64,000 nucleotides of DNA from Folioceros fuciformis (lineage: Eukaryota; Anthocerotophyta; Anthocerotopsida; Anthocerotales). The stretch is taken from the NCBI GenBank assembly GCA_049999805.1, contig JBNGIO010006239.1, positions 175,412 to 239,411 of the forward strand, in the 5' to 3' direction. The position numbers and the translations under genes are program-made. The notes beneath the pieces are model-generated. The model saw nothing but the letters and a program-made list of their open reading frames with translations. It had not been told where the DNA came from and ran no database searches. Shown piece by piece: positions 50,550 to 62,970 of the stretch. How positions within the stretch are numbered: position 1 is the stretch's first letter; each line of letters begins with the position of its first letter.

Positions 50550-51818
50550 ATGCAGGCTGCAGTGGGCCGCGGCGGTGGCGGTCTGAGGTCTCTTCCGCGA
50601 TGGAGCCCACCCGCTGCGGCCCGAATCGGGCGGCTGCGAGTGCGGGAGCTCCGGGCGGCTCAGGGCTCGCCTCCCGAGCTCCAAGTCTCCGTCTTCCGGT
50701 TTACTCTAGGTCGATGCCGGGCGGGTTGTTGGAGCCTGCAGGTGATGCAGCTGCGGCTCACCCGATGCGGTTGCGACTGCAGGGATCCCGGGGTTCGATG
50801 ACTCCAATCTGCCGGCCCTCGCGGGGCTGCTCTTCGGGGGCCTGCTGGTGGCCAACCATGTGGCCTCGGCGGACTTCGTGTCGGATGCGCAATGGGTGAG
50901 GGGTTTGGGCTGGATTTCGAGTTCTTGCAGGAATGACCGGGGATGTTTTGTGTTGGGCTTGTCTCACGCCAATCGGGGGTGGGGAGTGTTTGGCAGAGGA
51001 CGGAAGTTGTGGGGTTGGGTTTAGCTGGCGTAGCCGTTGCTCTGCCGTCTCTCGGGCGACGGCTGGATGGACCGGTTTGGCACCCGCTGCTGCTTTGTTT
51101 CTTCTGTTTTGGAGGATTTGGCGAGGTTATGGTCAGGGAGGTCTCTCGGACGATTTTGATGCTGGTGACGGTGCAGGAAGCGGCATCTGGGAAGGGTGCC
51201 ACGTCCGGGCAGCGGCAGCTTTTCGTCCTTGCTGGCACCCTCTCCGACGAGCAGAAGCTGGAGCTTGCTTGGGGTTCCTATGCCTTGTTGCAGAATTCTC
51301 GAACAGCTGCACTTGTATGTGTCTTTCATGCGTTCTTTCCGTAGAACCCTTGTGGATTCCGAGTCTGACAGTCCTGGTGGTTGGAAAATACTGCCCAGTT
51401 TGTGTTTGCGGGTGGGAAAGTCGTCTGTGCTCGGGGCTGCTGGGACATTCCTGATTCCGTGCAAGGTGAAGAGGTGCTGCTGCTACTGGATAAAACCGTC
51501 AAGCAGTCTTCGATTCCCAGTGTCACTGCCCCTGTGTGCATCTCCGACAGGCCAGGTGGCTTCTTATCTTCCTTTCACATCCGCCAAGTGTTGTTGCTTG
51601 TCCTCACGCCAGGCTCGTTGCCATGGAATGCAGAGACGCAGGAATGGGGGAAGCTCTCCACTCCCTGCAGAACCCTCCTCGTGGAGCCCTTCCACGATGG
51701 CAGCGGAGGATTCCTTGTTGCCCTCTCACATAGTTTTCGTGCATACTCCGGCAAGGACAGAGCGTGGATTGCAGCCCTCGGTCGCAAGATATGTGACGGT
51801 CTTGCAAGAAATGCTTGA
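50550..51818 (+). CDS. Cytochrome b6f cofactor-assembly protein, CCB2/CCB4-like
   Basis: Thylakoid membrane factor of the CCB (complex C, subunit B) pathway that attaches heme ci to cytochrome b6. CCB2 (HCF208) and CCB4 are homologs and I cannot tell them apart here. Exons: 50550-50709, 50783-50895, 50997-51074, 51177-51314 and 51399-51818. Total 909 nt, about 302 residues; a further intron inside the last exon (around 51510-51610) is possible. The N-terminus is Arg/Ala/Ser-rich as a transit peptide. Then LQVSVFRFTLGIPGFDDSNL, two hydrophobic segments (ALAGLLFGGLLVANHVAS and VVGLGLAGVAVALPSLGRRL), QRQLFVLAGTLSDEQKLELA with WGSYALLQNSRTAAL, FVFAGGKVVCARGCWDIPDS, RTLLVEPFHDGSGGFLVALS and HSFRAYSGKDRAWIAALGRK. 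This order matches Arabidopsis HCF208 segment by segment. Confidence 0.8.
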
Positions 51819-52411
51819 CTCCAAGCCAGCCAGGTGGTATTGTATCCTTCGCAGCACCTCTCGCGAGATGTATCTGTCTCCGATCCCTCACTTAATCACG
51901 AGCCCTTCCCACGGGGAACTTGAGTGTCCTCTGCCGCAGTCATATTTGCACGTCCTATTGGGACAGGACAAACCTCAAAGTAAGCAACGCGCATACTGCC
52001 GACCACGGTGCACAGGACAGAGGAAGATCTGGACAGCGAGCCCGCTTCGCCACTACGTCCCGGGTAGTAGACTCGATGGGCCTCCCAAACGGTGAATCGA
52101 AATGCCAGGGTAATACTAGGCTCGACCCGCGCTGCCCTTTGGTCCAGTTTCATTTCTTTGTCTTTTCTTCTTTGTCTCGTTGGGGTTGCTCATATGTTTG
52201 TGCGCACTTCTTCTCCTCTCTCCAAATTTTTTAGCTTTTTTTTCTTTTCTTTAAATATGTTTATCGTTCACCTACAACATTCAACCTTCCCTAGTGCATA
52301 CTTTCAACATGTCCAGTCAGTAGTCAGTAGGAAGGTATTATTCCTTCACTTGGAAGGGCTTCCCCTACCGACTTCCAACTACCTACACCCAACACCTTTC
52401 CCCAAGTCTCC

Positions 52412-52421
52412 NNNNNNNNNN
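52412..52421. other. Assembly gap (10 N) flanked by a duplicated 18-mer
   Basis: Ten N with ACCTTTCCCCAAGTCTCC present immediately on the left and again immediately on the right. This is the signature of an unmerged contig overlap. Confidence 0.95.
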
Positions 52422-52974
52422 ACCTTTCCCCAAGTCTCCTCACAACACCTTCCCTACAATCCAACTTCGCGCTTCCCTATGTTCAACACTCTCAACCAAA
52501 CATCACAAGAACCTTTGCGATCGGCATCAGAAAGGGCACTCGCAGCTCCCCCTTCTGTTAGGATGTCCACGCTCACTATTCGTCACGAAACACTTACAAT
52601 CCAAAAAACAGGCTGTCTGCTCAAGTCCTTCGTTCTACTCATATAGGATGGCAGACGGCTTCCCACCTATTACTAGCCGCCGCCAACTATAACTACGCAC
52701 ACCTACCAAGAGGCTAAGACCTACCAATAATTGCAAGGGCATTGCCCACTAATGAAGATTAGGATTGTCGATGCCACCATGGAAGATTCGTTGACCCCCT
52801 TTTCAAAAACGTGTGGCTAGGATGGTTCCTGAAGAGAGGCAGAGTCTGAAGGCTGAGCCACTGGGCCCCCCTCCATTATTGGGATTCGTCTTCTCTTGGA
52901 TCCACAAACTTCCACCGTACCTTCCTTTGTATGGATCTCTTGGGACATCCCTTCACCACCACCTATTGGTTCAA

Positions 52975-53290
52975 TAGGGAAGGGATCCACTTGTTCTTTT
53001 GCTTGAGGTTCCTTCCCTACGTAGGGTGAGGATGTCCCCTTCGTAGGTAGGGTCCTTGTTGCTTCCTTCATAGGTAGGTTCCCTACCCCTCTTCTTATAG
53101 GTAGGTTCCCTACCATTCCCACCCACTGTCGTAGGTAAACTGCCTACCTCATTGCCGTAAGTGGGGTGTCTATCATATAAGTACCTTCCCTACCTACGTA
53201 GGTATCTTCCATTTTCCCCACGTAGGTACTCTCTCTCCGTATGTAGGTAGACATCCTACTATGTAGATACTTCTTATCCTAACCTACTAG
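52975..53290. repeat. Segment dense in GTAGGTA / TACCTAC and TTCCCTACC motifs
   Basis: About 300 bases in which GTAGGTA, its complement TACCTAC, and TTCCCTACC recur more than a dozen times in both orientations with irregular spacing. Inverted copies such as GTAGGT...ACCTAC could fold. No coding potential. Confidence 0.7.
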
Positions 53291-53649
53291 AATAGAACTA
53301 AAAAAATCCATAAAATTAATCCCAAGGTCGTTGTAGGCTTCCCCGGAATCGCTCCCCTCTAAGCCTGGTCAGCTACGTCTATCGTTCCTTTACAATAGTC
53401 AACCCTCCCAACCACGTACCTACCAATCCTACAACACATCCAGTCAGTAGCTAGGCACCATTCCTTCACTTGGAAGGGCCCCAGTACTTCACCAGCCGCT
53501 CACTACCTACTATGGGCACTTGCCCAGAAAACCTACCTTCCACATGCCTCCCTTCGAACAGTTCTGAACAAAAAGAAACCAAGTTAGACTTTCCTCGACC
53601 AACTTTTCCATTTCACACTAGGATTAGGTAGAAAGCACCTAGTCGGCAA

Positions 53650-53860
53650 GGTCTTTGAAAAAGACTGCATATGCAAGCAAGGCAAATGCTATCAACCCTA
53701 GTGCAAGATGAGAAGTCAGCAAGGTCTTTGGAAGAGATTGCATATGCAAGCATGGCAAATGCTATCACCTTTAGTGCAAGATGAGAAGTGGAGGAAGAGA
53801 TTGCATATACAAGCTTGGCAAATGCTATCACCTTCAGTGTGAGATGAGAAGTAGAGACGG
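53650..53860. repeat. Tandem repeat, three copies of about 70 bp
   Basis: Three copies share GCATATGCAAG...GGCAAATGCTATCA...GTGCAAGATGAGAAGT. The GCATAT landmarks are at 53667, 53740 and 53803, giving spacings of 73 and 63, so the third copy lacks about 10 bases. Confidence 0.85.
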
Positions 53861-56341
53861 CAATATAGTACAACTTTTATGGTTTTGGTTGAGCAACTTC
53901 GTCCGTTTCTTATTCTTAGTTCTCCAAGAACTTCAATTCAACTTGAGAAAGTTGTTGTAATGGTGTTGTGTGGACTGGGAAGGGGGTTGCTCCATATAAA
54001 GTGAGCGTGAAATATGATGAAGGTCCCACATTACATATAGTATAGTAAAGTTTGTTCATAACTTATAGTAAAGTTAAAATATTATTTCAAGAGATAAACA
54101 ATCCATTAAAGACACCACTAGTGAAAGTCTCTATCGGTGGTTATAGCTGACGAACCTCCCTTCATTTAGAGCCCCCAAACTTTACGCTGCTTACGAAAGG
54201 GTCTCTAGGTTTATTATGAGCAGCACTTGAGGCCCTAGATGGAGCCATGCACGGAGGTTTAGGCTATGGATGGAGCCCTCACGCAAGCTCCAACCTTTGC
54301 ACGTAATCCTCAGCCTAACCCAAACCCATCCTAAACCCCCTCCAACCTTAAATCCTCAAAACCGATCACACGTCTATAGATTCTATCCTCCAAACCTACG
54401 TCTAAACCCGAAAAGCAAAAAGGCCTCCCAACTAGCAAGATAATGGCTAGTCAAAGCGGAAGAAGGTCTCTCTTTCTTTCTAAGCTTTAAAATCTTCATC
54501 TTAAGGGGTTGATGGAGTGTCGTGATTAAGTTGAGACGAAGTTTAAAAAGATGTTGACAATCCTCAATGCACCACCATTCATTCACGACAACAACATACA
54601 TGTAGCCTTCAAAACATGCCATTTTAATAACCTAGACCTTTGAGACATGCAATTTTGGAAAAGAGCACTTGCATTTCTAAATAAGAACTCTTCTCTTATG
54701 AAGTTCTAATGGATATACCAAAGCTTTCTCTCGGCTTTGCTTTTCTTTTACTTGTCCAAAGCCATGTTTTATGTTTCTTGTAGTACTACTGCTATATGAA
54801 GTGCTCTCAACCTTCAAATTCACACAACTTCTTAAATGTTGTCCATTATTCCCTAAGTTTTCAGTACAATGTCAACTGCTTAACCCACTTATTTAAATAG
54901 AACCTTATTCCAATAACTAAGAACCGTTCAACCATTTTTACAATAAATGCATCAAGATGATGTATTTTCCACAAGGGGTGTGTATGAGGGTGGAGGAAAG
55001 AGCAATGGTTGTCCAACACCTTTGACTCAACCCTCACCTTGACTCCCCTTTGATGCTCTTGAGTTATAGGCTTAGCATGCTTATAGATTTTTTTTTTGTA
55101 GTTATAATGGTATAAAGCATGGGTCTATATCAAGCATTTTACAAAGCGGCCATGATGAACCACACTATAAGTTTTTCAAAATACTATATAAAATTCAAAA
55201 TCATATTATGTGGGATGCTGCAAATGGGTCCTCAAAATTAAATATAATGCTGACAGAACCATAGAATGCTACAAAGCGTAATCAGCTGCCAAAAACTATT
55301 CGTAGGTTGAAGTTATTAATTATAAATAGAATTTTTCACCAGTTCATAAACTTCTGAATGTTCAGTTTTTTCTTGCTCTTGCTACATATTAGAATCTTAA
55401 TATGTGTTAAATAGGTGTTAAGACTTACTTTCTAAATAGGATTTGGATAAAGAAATCTATATATGGAGCAAACTCTAATGTTTAATAATACTATGCAATA
55501 TAGTCTTCACAACTATATTTAATTTGTTCTTTCAAGTCATTTTTCCATAAACTACTATAACAATGTTTTCTAAATGTTGTTACATCTCGTTCATCTAGGT
55601 CTAGTAGCATTGGAATAAAAAGGCATAATATATTTGTTTTTAAATTATGAGCTTAAATTACGCATAGATAATATGCATTTAGACCAATTCAAACTCAATT
55701 GTGACCATTTTCTTTTCTAAAAGAGGTTAATGTTCTCCTTACAACACAAGAAACATAGCACTGTGTAGCAACAATATTAAAAAAGAGAACTTCCCATCTT
55801 TGCTAAAGCTAAGAGCTTAACCCTCTCCAATAGTTTTTCTCCTTAGCTACTCTCCTACAACTTACATCTTTAAGCGTTCACAAACGATGCCTTCTCAGTA
55901 CTTGGAATCTAAGCGTATCCTTTGCCCTAAGCTAAGCTATTCTCATTTTATTCCAAGGCTCAAAAAGAAACCATCAACTTTAGGCTATGAACCAAATCTT
56001 CATTACTACTTTCCTCAATAAAGCTTTGTTATTATATTAAATTTGATTTACTATACTTTTATTAATTACCATATCAAAATTTTGTGAAACTAATACCTAA
56101 GGCGTATTGTGCGAAGCATTTATAAGCTATAATTAACGATGGAGAGATAATATTTGATGGAATTTGAAATACTTAATTCTCCATCACCCTTGGATGGTAA
56201 TGTTGACAAAGTTCTTCAAAGCCCATGAGTACAATCAACGCCAACTGTTGCTCTTGATTGAGTTTGGTGTTCTTACAACTTGAGATGTCCACAATGTGTT
56301 TATATGCCTTCTCACAATGTAAATTGCTCAAGATATATCTC

Positions 56342-56612
56342 CAATTCTTGCCATGGTGTAGATACAAGGCAAAGACCATTATACTTCTAATTCTTGCCAT
56401 GGTGTGGATACAAGGCAAAGACCATTATATTTCTAATTCTTGCGATGGTGTGGATATAAGACAAAAACGATTATACATCTAATTCTTGCCATAGTGTAGA
56501 TACAAGCAAACACCATTATATCTCCAATTTTTGTTATGGTGTGGATATAACGCGAAGACCATTATACCTCCAATTCTTACCATGGTGTAAATACAAGGGA
56601 AAGACCATTTTT
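56342..56612. repeat. Tandem repeat, six copies of 46 bp
   Basis: The landmark AATTCTTGCCATGGTGT recurs at close to 46-base steps (56343, 56389, 56435, 56481, about 56526, 56572). Each unit continues with GATACAAGGCAAAGACCATT. Copies differ by a few substitutions. Minisatellite in the gene-free region. Confidence 0.9.
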
Positions 56613-57894
56613 GGAATGGCATATAGCTTGTCACGAAGAAAAAAAATTATTTGTATTAATATTATATAATTATTATTTAAATATTAATATTATTAATATT
56701 ATTTAAATAATCACAAGAACATTACTTATCCTCAATGCTCCAAATCTACAAGACTCTCTCTCTTAGTCATGATAGAAGAACATAGAATAGTGCTTATGAG
56801 GGATAAAGGTAGTGTTTTTAGTTTAGATTGAGGTTTCCTATCTATTTCTGGTTGGCATGAGAGTTAGGCACTAAATTATTAGTAGCTTGTTAAGTTTCTT
56901 TAGTTCTAGCTTCTTCTTTTTTTGTGAAAAATTTTGTATATCTTGTGAATATTATTACGTATGTTATTAGAACTGCCACTTAGGCAAGGGCACACCTCCT
57001 ATAATTCACTATTATACAAGTTCCAAATCGAATGCAGAGAAATATTTGATATGTTCTACCCTCTCCACAACACGAGTGGTTCTAGTGAATTCATTTTCTA
57101 GGAGTGAGGAAGCCCGTAAACAAGCACTCCTTTTTAGACTTTTGCGGGGCTATCATTTGTGCTTCCTTTGCAAATATTAAAAGATACTTCTATATGCACC
57201 ACAACAAAGTCTTAACCAGGGTTGGCTCCCTACTCCCATAGACAATCGACATCCAGTTGAGCCACAAAATTAGATAGGTAAGACTTCTACAACGAGTCCC
57301 ATCTTTGTTGTTGAAGTACTGGCTCTAAACCAAAGAGGGCTGATTGCTATGTGATCTCAAAATGATCCATCTAGAAGAGGCATTTTGACTCATTACCAAC
57401 CTTCCTCCAAATCGTTTAAGCATAATCATACTGGAAGAAGAGGTTTGAACTTTTTGTTTGGTGTGCCCACACTATATAACTTGCAAAATTCTCCTACCAC
57501 CTCTAACAGACAATCCCACTCCTCACCCATTAGAAGGTAGGCTTAGAAGCAGCACCAAGTCAAGAGCCTGACTTTTGGAGAGATACCCATGGTCGACCAC
57601 AAAAGGTGTATAGCAACTCTCTGGCGTTGCCTAGATAATTTTAATTTGGGAGCCATCAACTTTCGCTTACTAATTAAATCCTAAGCTCTCTACAACCAAA
57701 CCAACTAAATGGTATTCCTCTATTGTACAATAGTTGAAGAAAGACCGAAAGCACTCAAGATTGTGTCCTAGGCGATTAGGCTGTCAAAATAGGTTCGACT
57801 GCATGGTAAGCTCCGAGAGGACTGTCTCTAAACATCACTAAACATGGTATTAGAACACATATGAACAAATAGACTATTTGGTTATGTGCAGTAC

Positions 57895-58515
57895 TTGATC
57901 AATATTGGCCCTTTATACTTGGACCAATATTGGCAAAAAGGCTAAAGTGGATGAGCCATTGATATTACTCTTTGTGATTCACCAATATTGGTATAGAGTT
58001 AAAATGGACGAGCCACCAATATTGGCCCTTTGTATTTGACGAATATTGACAAATGGCTAAAGTGGATGAGCCATCAATATTGGCCCTTTGTATTTGACGA
58101 ATATTGGCAAAAGGGCTAAAGTGGACGAGCCACCGATGTTGGCCCTTTGTGATTGACCATATTGTTAAAGGGCTAAAGTGGACGAGCCACCAATATTGGC
58201 CCTTTGTACTTGACCAATCTTGGCAAAGGGCTGAAGTGGACGAAGGCCCTTTGTACTTGACAAATATTGTTAGAGGGCTAAAGTGGACGAGCCACCCATA
58301 TTGGACCTTTGTACTTGAGCAATATTGGCAAAGGGTTAAAGTGGACGAGCCACCAATATTGACCATTTGTACTTCACCAACATTGGCAAAGGGCTAAAGT
58401 GGACAAACCAACAATAGTGGCAATGGGCTAAAGTGAGCGAGTCACCAATATTGGCCCTTTATACTTGACCAGTATTGGCCCTTTACACTTGACCAGTATT
58501 GGCAATGGGCTGAAG
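57895..58515. repeat. Tandem repeat, about ten copies of 56-59 bp
   Basis: Degenerate units read CACCAATATTGGCCCTTTG, then TACTTGACCAATATTGGCAA, then AGGGCTAAAGTGGACGAGC. AATATTGG and CCAATATT make each unit partly palindromic. The period is close to a multiple of three in places, so frames stay open on both strands; that reflects the repeat, not a gene. Confidence 0.9.
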
Positions 58516-59371
58516 TGAAAGTCTGCTTCAGTTTGAGTAAAATAAGAGAGTACTTATAAAATTTGATAGATATTCAGCCAGATTCGTAACACATAACAAC
58601 AACTCCACCGCACTTGTGTGTCCAGTATGGTATTCCATGCCCCCGGAAAAAGAGGGTAAAAATGACACCCCCTTCAATTACCCCTCATTTCGTGTATCCA
58701 GCCACTCGAGAGAGTTTCATCAAGTATGTCCGCTGTGAGCGGTACGTACGATGTGTTCAGAATAACATCTAACAGCCCCCCTATTCTCTCTTTGGGTACG
58801 GGGCTGTGCCGCTTGAAGAACTGTTTCATACTCTGCACGCTCGACCCAGTCCCCGATTATTTAACGCGTTGAGAAATTTGAATGCCCAGCTTCTGTCAGC
58901 CGTGGTCTTTGTTAATTTCATTAACAGACACATTATTATACGTAATCAATGTAGTACAATCAACAATCATTGAACATATGTTAATTAACCCTCATACCTG
59001 ATTGAGATTGCTTTATGCTTCCTCCGGACAGGGAGTAGCTGTCAGGCACCCTGTGACGCCAGAGTTTTGATCTCCACAGTTTGCATCGCAACTCAGGAGC
59101 AAGGAGCATGCTGCGCAACAGTAGTGCGTCCAAACCTCTTGGACTTTTTGGTTCACTGGAGAGGATGAAGCCCAGTGTGGAGCCGTGACCTCCATGGAGA
59201 AGCCCTGACACAACTTGGGAACTGGGAACGAGGACTTCATGGACCAAGAAAATGAATAGCATCGTCCAGACGCGAATTACATAACAAGGCCAAAAAATTG
59301 AAGAAACACTGAGTACACCAATGGAGTGCCGAAGTCCAGAGGACGGAGATGAGGTCTCCAGGAACAGCCGG

Positions 59372-62114
59372 TTAAGCAGTCCTCCACACAGGACGCCGGA
59401 GCCAACCCCAAAGCTGTCCGGCCTTCCTTCCCCACAACCATCTGGCAACACTGTAGTCTTCTCGGACCCGCCTTGTGCTAGCTCTCCAGTCAAACTTCTC
59501 CACTTCTTCCCTGGCAGCTGTCGCCATCTTCTGTCTGAGCTCATGTGAGTGGATGAGCTGGTTCACTTTCGTGACACAGTCATCCAAGTCGCCAGGGGTG
59601 AAGAGGTAGCCGGTCTCGCCTTCTCTGGTGACAATGTCAGGGATTCCACCTGCGCGAGCTGCTACAACCGCCACCCCAGAGGCCATCGCTTCAAGAACTA
59701 CGAAACCCAACGTCTCCGTCACGGAAGGAGTGATGAAGATGTCACCACTTGCATAAGCTTGTGACAGGGGCTCTCCAGACAGCATTCCAGCGAAGGTCAC
59801 GGGCATGCCCTGGAACATCCGCTCCAGCTCTTTCCTGTGGGTGAGAGTGAATTAGTTCATCAAATCGATACTGCAATATATGATGAACGAAGAGGCTATA
59901 AGTCACAGCCCTGCATAAACCGAGAGTAGAACAGCCAGACATAATACCTGTAGGGTCCATCACCGACAAATGCAAGACGGGCATTGGGGATTCTTTCCAA
60001 CATCCTGCAAAACAGCCGGCCAACTGATCAGAGGACTGTCTCTACACTCACAAGAGGCCTCTGTCCAAGTACTTTAGTCATTACCCTTTCAAAAAGTCCA
60101 AATTTTTCTCCGCTCCAAGGCGACCAACATGGACGATGAGAGGTTTCTCTGGTTCACCACCACTGACAAGAAACATCCAGACGATGAATCACGAGATCAT
60201 TGTGCTTTGGTTGATGAAGTCACATTAATTTGGCAGACACTACACCCGCTCTAACCTGAGCTGTCGTCTCATTTCCTGGCTCTTGAACCTTGGATTGAAA
60301 CTTTCCGAGTCAACGCCTTTCTGCCATACTTTTATCCTCTCAGCTGCAACGCCCAATATATACGTATTGTTGGGAATGAAACTGACCATTCAGGACGAAA
60401 CGAAACCTTATTACGACCAATACCTACCAGCAGCAGCACCGGCAGCCTTGAGTTCCCTCCCCAGAGCGTGGGAAGTCACAAGTGTAAGGTCTGCCGCTCT
60501 GTGCAACAGCTCTGCAAACAAATGTGAGTCTAGCGTGTCAGCCGGCGTACACACTACCAGAAGTACGAATTCGTTCAATCACATGCTGGAACTTTTAATT
60601 CTTCGAAGGAAGGACCTAGGTGGGACTTGGGCTTACTGATCACTAGCCACATGGGCTTTACAAGCCAGCTGAATGTATATTTGGGGATATATCTGCACAA
60701 GTGTGAGACACGAAAGACCATCAAAGAGACGCACACACACTAAAAGCGGAACGAATTGAGCAACAGATATGCAACCACAAGCACTGGTGACCAAGGAACT
60801 TGAAACTTACAAAGGGACGTGGGTGTGATAAGACATTACAAGTGGGACACGCAAGAGCTTGGCAATAACAAGAGCTCCAAAGACCTGCACACACAGTTCG
60901 GCATCGGTTAAATTTCCTGGACCCATATCCACTGTCTTAGGCAGACCAGAAGCTGCATGTTAGTAAGATATGAGGATTCATACCATGATTCCTGGAGATG
61001 TACAGTGAATGATATCAGGCTTGAAATCTGCAACCTGGCGGAAGATGCGAGGGCTAAGTGCTAGAGAGAGGAAGAGGACGTTGTACCAAGGGCACGGAAA
61101 ACTGCATATCACAACCAACCGCGAGTGATCAAGATAACTTGCAATCTTGTCTATCCACTTGCACACAATACAATCTGGAAGCACCCTTCATACCTCCAGG
61201 AGCCGACAACTTTTGCACCGTGAAAGTCTTGAGGAACACCTTTGTCAGTTGTCACTATCAGAACCTAAATCCAAGTTTTGACATCAGCAGAGAGATTTCA
61301 GAACTTCTGTAAAAACTCAAGGAAGGCAGGGACTGGCACAAACAATAAACCTGAAGCCTCAGCTACGGTATTGGCAGCAGTCATGGCTACTCACCTCGTC
61401 TCCCAACTCCCTGAGGCCCTTGATCAAGTTTTGAAAACGGTTTTTGTATCCGGACACATATCTGAACAAAATGGATAACACTCTCGTCACAATCGGGGTC
61501 TGAAATAGGAAACAGGGGTGAGCTCTAACCTCCTGATCCACTCAGCCTATACATCAATCTGCGACCCATCGGTATAACATACATGGTCTGAAGTTTGCAC
61601 GGTGGACAGACTCATCAACTGAGAGAGACACTCACGCAAAAGGAGACGGCTCCACAAACAGCGCAATACGATGCGGTTTATTTCCCCATTCCTGGACATA
61701 CTCCTGCTGAGAGAGGACCAAAGCCGAATCGGCGCCACTAGCTCCAGGAGCGCCAGCTCCTCGTCCTGTTGAGTCAGGCTGTGCATTCCCGAAGGGAGAT
61801 TTGGCACCCAAGAGAGGTGTGAACGGTTGGAACCAGCCTCCACTTGGAGAAGGGGACCTGCCCGGCCGTGGTTGAGAAGAATTGAAAACTCCCAGTTGTT
61901 TTGACCCTCCGATGTGACTCCCATACATCTGGGGTCGGCCCAGAGATTTGCTAAGGGAGTCCAATTCTCTGGCACCCAAGAACTCACACACTTGTAGACT
62001 CCCCTTATCAGGAAATCGTGCTACACTGTGTGCAGCCACACAGCTCTGGCAAGGCGCCTGATATCCCAGGGAACTAGAGCAGGTAGCACACGCAGGCTTT
62101 ACAATGCAACTCAT
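59372..62114 (-). CDS. SQD2: UDP-sulfoquinovose:diacylglycerol sulfoquinovosyltransferase (SQD2)
   Basis: Chloroplast-envelope GT4 glycosyltransferase making the sulfolipid SQDG from UDP-sulfoquinovose and diacylglycerol. About 11 exons; the first (62114-61636) has a Ser/Cys-rich transit peptide from MSCIVKPACATCSSSLGYQ and ends RIALFVEPSPFA. Later exons: YVSGYKNRFQNLIKGLRELG (61461-61395), TDKGVPQDFHGAKVVGS (61264-61194), FPCPWYNVLFLSLALSPRIF and VADFKPDIIHCTSPGIM (61101-60984), FGALVIAKLLRVPLVMSYHT (60884-60811), YIPKYTFSWLVKPMW, LLHRAADLTLVTSHALGREL, KVWQKGVDSESFNPRFKSQE, EPEKPLIVHVGRLGAEKNL, RIPNARLAFVGDGPY (60004-59948), then the last exon 59834-59372 with FITPSVTETLGFVVLEAMAS, VVAARAGGIPDIVTREGETG and the stop. 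Both Rossmann halves and the E-x7-E type motif are intact. Full length, with a strong match at every exon. Confidence 0.96.
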
Positions 62115-62970
62115 GGTCACTCCACAGCAGCAACACACACTTCCAAACCAAAACTCCCCGGATCGCTCAGAAAATACGTCGATGCTCCTGAGCTGCAGCA
62201 GCTTGAATTCTCGCTACTGCTCGCCCTCTGATACTGCGAATCCGAGGTCTTCAGAACAAACCCCCAGAGTGAGGTTGGCGAAGGTGGGAAGGCGATGAAC
62301 AGCATCCGCGATTCATCTGAGTAGATATTCGAAAACGGCATTGGCATCCTGGATATGCTTGGTTTTTTTTTTGCCAGTCCTGGCCAAAGGGATATGTGAC
62401 GAATATAACTGCACGGTCTGGTGTCCCCTTCTGTCCGTGCACGCTCTGTGTAGCCCAATTGGCGTAGACCAGATTCAGCTTCTGGGCTCTTCCCCTCAAT
62501 TGGCTAAAGTTATCTTAGGTGATAGCCAATGGGACAAGTCCACGCTTCCATATAGAAAACCCGCTGTACCGCATCGTCCACAAGTAAAAGGTCTCCTCAA
62601 CCACAACAGAGTGTGGAAGTGCTTACACGAATGCCTAGTAAAATGGACTCTAATAGAATTCTTCTAGAGTCAAGTGATGGAGATCAATTTCCAGACATTA
62701 GAAAGGGTAATCTGGCTGTATGTTTCATCACGTTACGAAGGTGACACTAGGCGAGACAGTGATACACAGGGAGAGATTGAACATTCCTGTCTGGATTCCT
62801 TGGAAGCCCTTTCGAACTGTGGCCGGACATGACATGATCAAGGATGAAAATGCAGAATGAAAACTGACCAACACCTGTGGTCATCAGAGAGACACACACG
62901 AAACATCATGATCATCACTTAACACGTTCCTATAGGAATGAAGACGAACTATACCTGTAAAAGTACAGGC
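62115..62970. other. Intergenic: SQD2 upstream region and ILR1-like 3' region
   Basis: About 850 bases between two minus-strand genes; it should hold the SQD2 promoter and the ILR1-like 3' UTR. A nine-base T-run lies near 62364-62373. No gene recognised. Confidence 0.65.

Larger units (their letters stand above)
51819..59371. other. 7.5 kb AT-rich, repeat-bearing region without genes
   Basis: No family-supported coding sequence. From about 52200 the DNA becomes AT-rich and contains a 10-N gap, a GTAGGTA-rich segment, and four tandem-repeat tracts (listed separately), plus a very AT-rich palindromic patch near 56640-56710 (ATTAATATTATTTAAATAAT-like). The composition suggests a decayed transposon or heterochromatic insert, but no transposase, reverse transcriptase or long terminal repeat was recognised. 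The last 800 bases lead into the SQD2 3' region. Confidence 0.65.

Noticed and set aside
57770-57830. Possible tRNA T-loop (GGTTCGACT)
   Set aside because: No matching acceptor, D or anticodon arms around it.
57965-58397. Repeat-encoded frames on both strands (e.g. 133 codons on minus)
   Set aside because: Openness follows from the tandem repeat period; identical phrases recur on both strands, so not a real protein.
53640-58520. CRISPR-like array
   Set aside because: Units are directly tandem without unique spacers and lie in plant nuclear DNA.
51819-59371. Retrotransposon or DNA transposon body
   Set aside because: No reverse transcriptase, integrase, transposase, terminal repeats or target-site duplication recognised; only repeats and AT-rich sequence.
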